A stretch of DNA of 24,297 nucleotides from positions 1 to 24,297 of the forward strand of contig JAILCT010000008.1 in NCBI GenBank assembly GCA_024690425.1, given 5' to 3'. The stretch comes from Lachnospiraceae bacterium (GTDB lineage: Bacteria > Bacillota_A > Clostridia > Lachnospirales > Lachnospiraceae). The notes below the pieces were generated by a model, which did not search any database, had not been told where the DNA came from, and saw only the letters and a program-made list of their open reading frames with translations. Position 1 is the first letter of the stretch; each line of letters begins with the position of its first letter. Positions 23,687 to 24,297 of the stretch are shown piece by piece. Position numbers and translations under genes: made by a program.

Positions 23687-23702
23687 ATGCTTAGAATATA
23701 AT
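23674..23702 (+). promoter_or_regulatory. Promoter of the riboswitch transcript, -35 inside the terminator
   Basis: TTGACT (23674-23679), 17 bases, TATAAT (23697-23702), a perfect -10. It starts about 28 bases before the aptamer, the right place for a riboswitch-led transcript. Confidence 0.75.
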
Positions 23703-23729
23703 CTATAGCTGTTTGGAACAGTTTTACAA

Positions 23730-23898
23730 TCCTGTATATGCAAGGAATCCGGTGCAAGTCCGGAGCGATGCCGTCACCGTAACCTCTGAGCACATGCAAT
23801 GCCACTTGGCTTTATGCCCGGGAAGGCGCATGGGTGCGATGAAGAGGAGCCGGGATACTTACGTATACAGCGGATATGACTTCGCGGTCCACGAAGTT
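23730..23898 (+). promoter_or_regulatory. Cobalamin (B12) riboswitch aptamer
   Basis: The closing stem CTGTATA (23732-23738) pairs with TATACAG (23864-23870). In between lie the conserved core GAATCCGGTGCAAGTCCGG (about 23745-23763), CCGTCACCGTAAC (23771-23783), the B12 box TGCCACTTGGC (23800-23810) and GAGCCGGGATAC (about 23847-23858), in the order known for Rfam cobalamin riboswitches. Downstream an 11-pair hairpin (ATATGACTTCG 23874-23884 with CGAAGTTATAT 23892-23902, loop CGGTCCA) is in the place of the P13/L13 arm that kisses L5 when cobalamin binds. The switch is expected to repress the lipoprotein gene when B12 is plentiful. Confidence 0.92.
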
Positions 23899-23939
23899 AT
23901 ATTTGCATAAGCTCCGATCCTAAGCGGCACGGAATTAAG

Positions 23940-23979
23940 ACATGTAATGCAGATCATACCATGCAGTACATGTTTTATA
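23940..23979 (+). other. Hairpin with a short T-run between aptamer and terminator
   Basis: ACATGTA (23940-23946) pairs with TACATGT (23967-23973). After one A/G mismatch, TGCA (23948-23951) pairs with TGCA (23962-23965). TTTTATAA follows. It could be a first, weaker terminator or a spacer structure of the riboswitch platform. Confidence 0.55.
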
Positions 23980-24011
23980 AGGCTGTATTATGGATCAGCT
24001 GTCGTTAACGG

Positions 24012-24041
24012 ACCATCTGATCTCAGGTGGTTTTATTTATT
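24012..24041 (+). terminator. Riboswitch-controlled terminator
   Basis: ACCATCTGA (24012-24020) pairs with TCAGGTGGT (24023-24031) including one G-T pair, then TTTTATTTATT. A competing pairing exists: GATCAG (23993-23998) with CTGATC (24017-24022), which would break the terminator and act as antiterminator. The ribosome site AAAGGGAGG follows at 24044-24052. Confidence 0.8.
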
Positions 24042-24058
24042 ATAAAGGGAGGATGATT

Positions 24059-24297
24059 ATGAAAAAGAAACTTGTTGTGGCAATGCTCTTCACAGCCGTG
24101 ACGGCTATGATGCTTGCAGGATGTGATACCGTAAATGTAAATGTGAATGATACGGGTGCCCAGATCGACGAAACAGATGGTGATGCAGAAGCGGCAGATG
24201 AAGAGGTTGACGAGGATGCTGACCGCAAGGCTGCACAGGAAGTAGCCGATCTTATCGATGCCATCTACGTTCAGGAATGGACAGAGGATACTGATGA
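24059..24297 (+). CDS. B12-riboswitch-controlled lipoprotein, 3' end beyond the window
   Basis: Seventy-nine codons are visible and the frame is still open at the window edge. A basic tip and hydrophobic stretch end in LAGC (residues 19-22), a classic lipobox, so Cys22 should be lipidated and the protein anchored outside the membrane. A highly acidic linker follows (about 37-56), then the start of a helical module (AAQEVADLIDAIYVQEWTEDTD) like those found as repeats in clostridial surface proteins. ATG 24059 lies six bases after AAAGGGAGG, and the in-frame ATG at 24053 is too close. Control by cobalamin suggests a role in B12 or corrinoid capture, but the ligand-binding part is not in view, so this remains inference. 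Confidence 0.85.
   Translation, partial: MKKKLVVAMLFTAVTAMMLAGCDTVNVNVNDTGAQIDETDGDAEAADEEVDEDADRKAAQEVADLIDAIYVQEWTEDTD

Larger units (their letters stand above)
23613..24058 (+). other. 446-base intergenic region occupied by regulatory RNA elements
   Basis: The stretch holds no gene. From left to right it contains a terminator, an overlapping promoter, the cobalamin aptamer with its P13-like hairpin, a second hairpin, an antiterminator/terminator pair and the ribosome site of the lipoprotein gene. A 65-codon frame across the aptamer is not a gene. Confidence 0.85.

Noticed and set aside
23713..23910. 65-codon frame across the riboswitch
   Set aside because: The region is structured regulatory RNA with conserved cobalamin elements, and the frame has no ribosome site.

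Overview
The window reads as chromosomal DNA of a motile, Gram-positive anaerobe, most likely of the family Lachnospiraceae (Butyrivibrio/Roseburia-like). The reasons are the gene types (a long M29 aminopeptidase, ClpC, an SH3b wall hydrolase with a cadherin-like C-terminus, a small protein next to radA), strong AGGAGG-type ribosome sites, a sigma-28-like motility promoter and a B12 riboswitch. The genus is inference. I saw no rRNA, tRNA, insertion sequence, prophage or CRISPR array. Almost all genes lie on the + strand.

Positions 1-3030 hold the 3' part of pyrE, a small three-helix membrane protein and a two-part M29 metallo-aminopeptidase. A good sigma-A promoter in the end of the aminopeptidase gene precedes a tight purine biosynthesis run (purE, purM, purN, purD; 3078-6574). 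A YvyF-like double zinc-ribbon protein, a family normally found in flagellar operons, ends this run (6593-7039).

Positions 7072-14816 hold a cell-surface and quality-control block behind a near-consensus promoter. It encodes a secreted protein with four SH3b repeats and a predicted glucosaminidase domain, then an 876-residue single-pass membrane protein, then ClpC. The membrane protein has a roughly 500-residue low-complexity cytoplasmic tail (two Asp/Glu tracts, a Lys/Pro/Ala stretch and a Gly-Tyr-Asn-Gln repeat). This protein, encoded 25 bases before clpC, is the most unusual object here. Next come a 136-residue protein of unknown role and radA, whose stop codon lies inside a terminator hairpin shared with a convergent PHP-family phosphatase (minus strand, 16709-17482).

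Positions 17584-23612 look like a signalling and motility block. It holds a methyl-accepting protein with a six-helix membrane sensor and no HAMP domain, a BaiN/HI0933-type flavoprotein and a membrane protein with a degenerate GGDEF and an intact EAL domain. A sigma-28-like promoter then drives a cysteine-free coiled-coil protein.

The last 700 bases hold a terminator whose right arm doubles as the -35 of the next promoter, a cobalamin riboswitch with a terminator/antiterminator platform, and the start of a lipoprotein gene cut by the window edge. Most of the window is ordinary housekeeping DNA. The candidates for something new are the disordered membrane protein, the sigma-28-linked coiled-coil protein and the B12-controlled lipoprotein.
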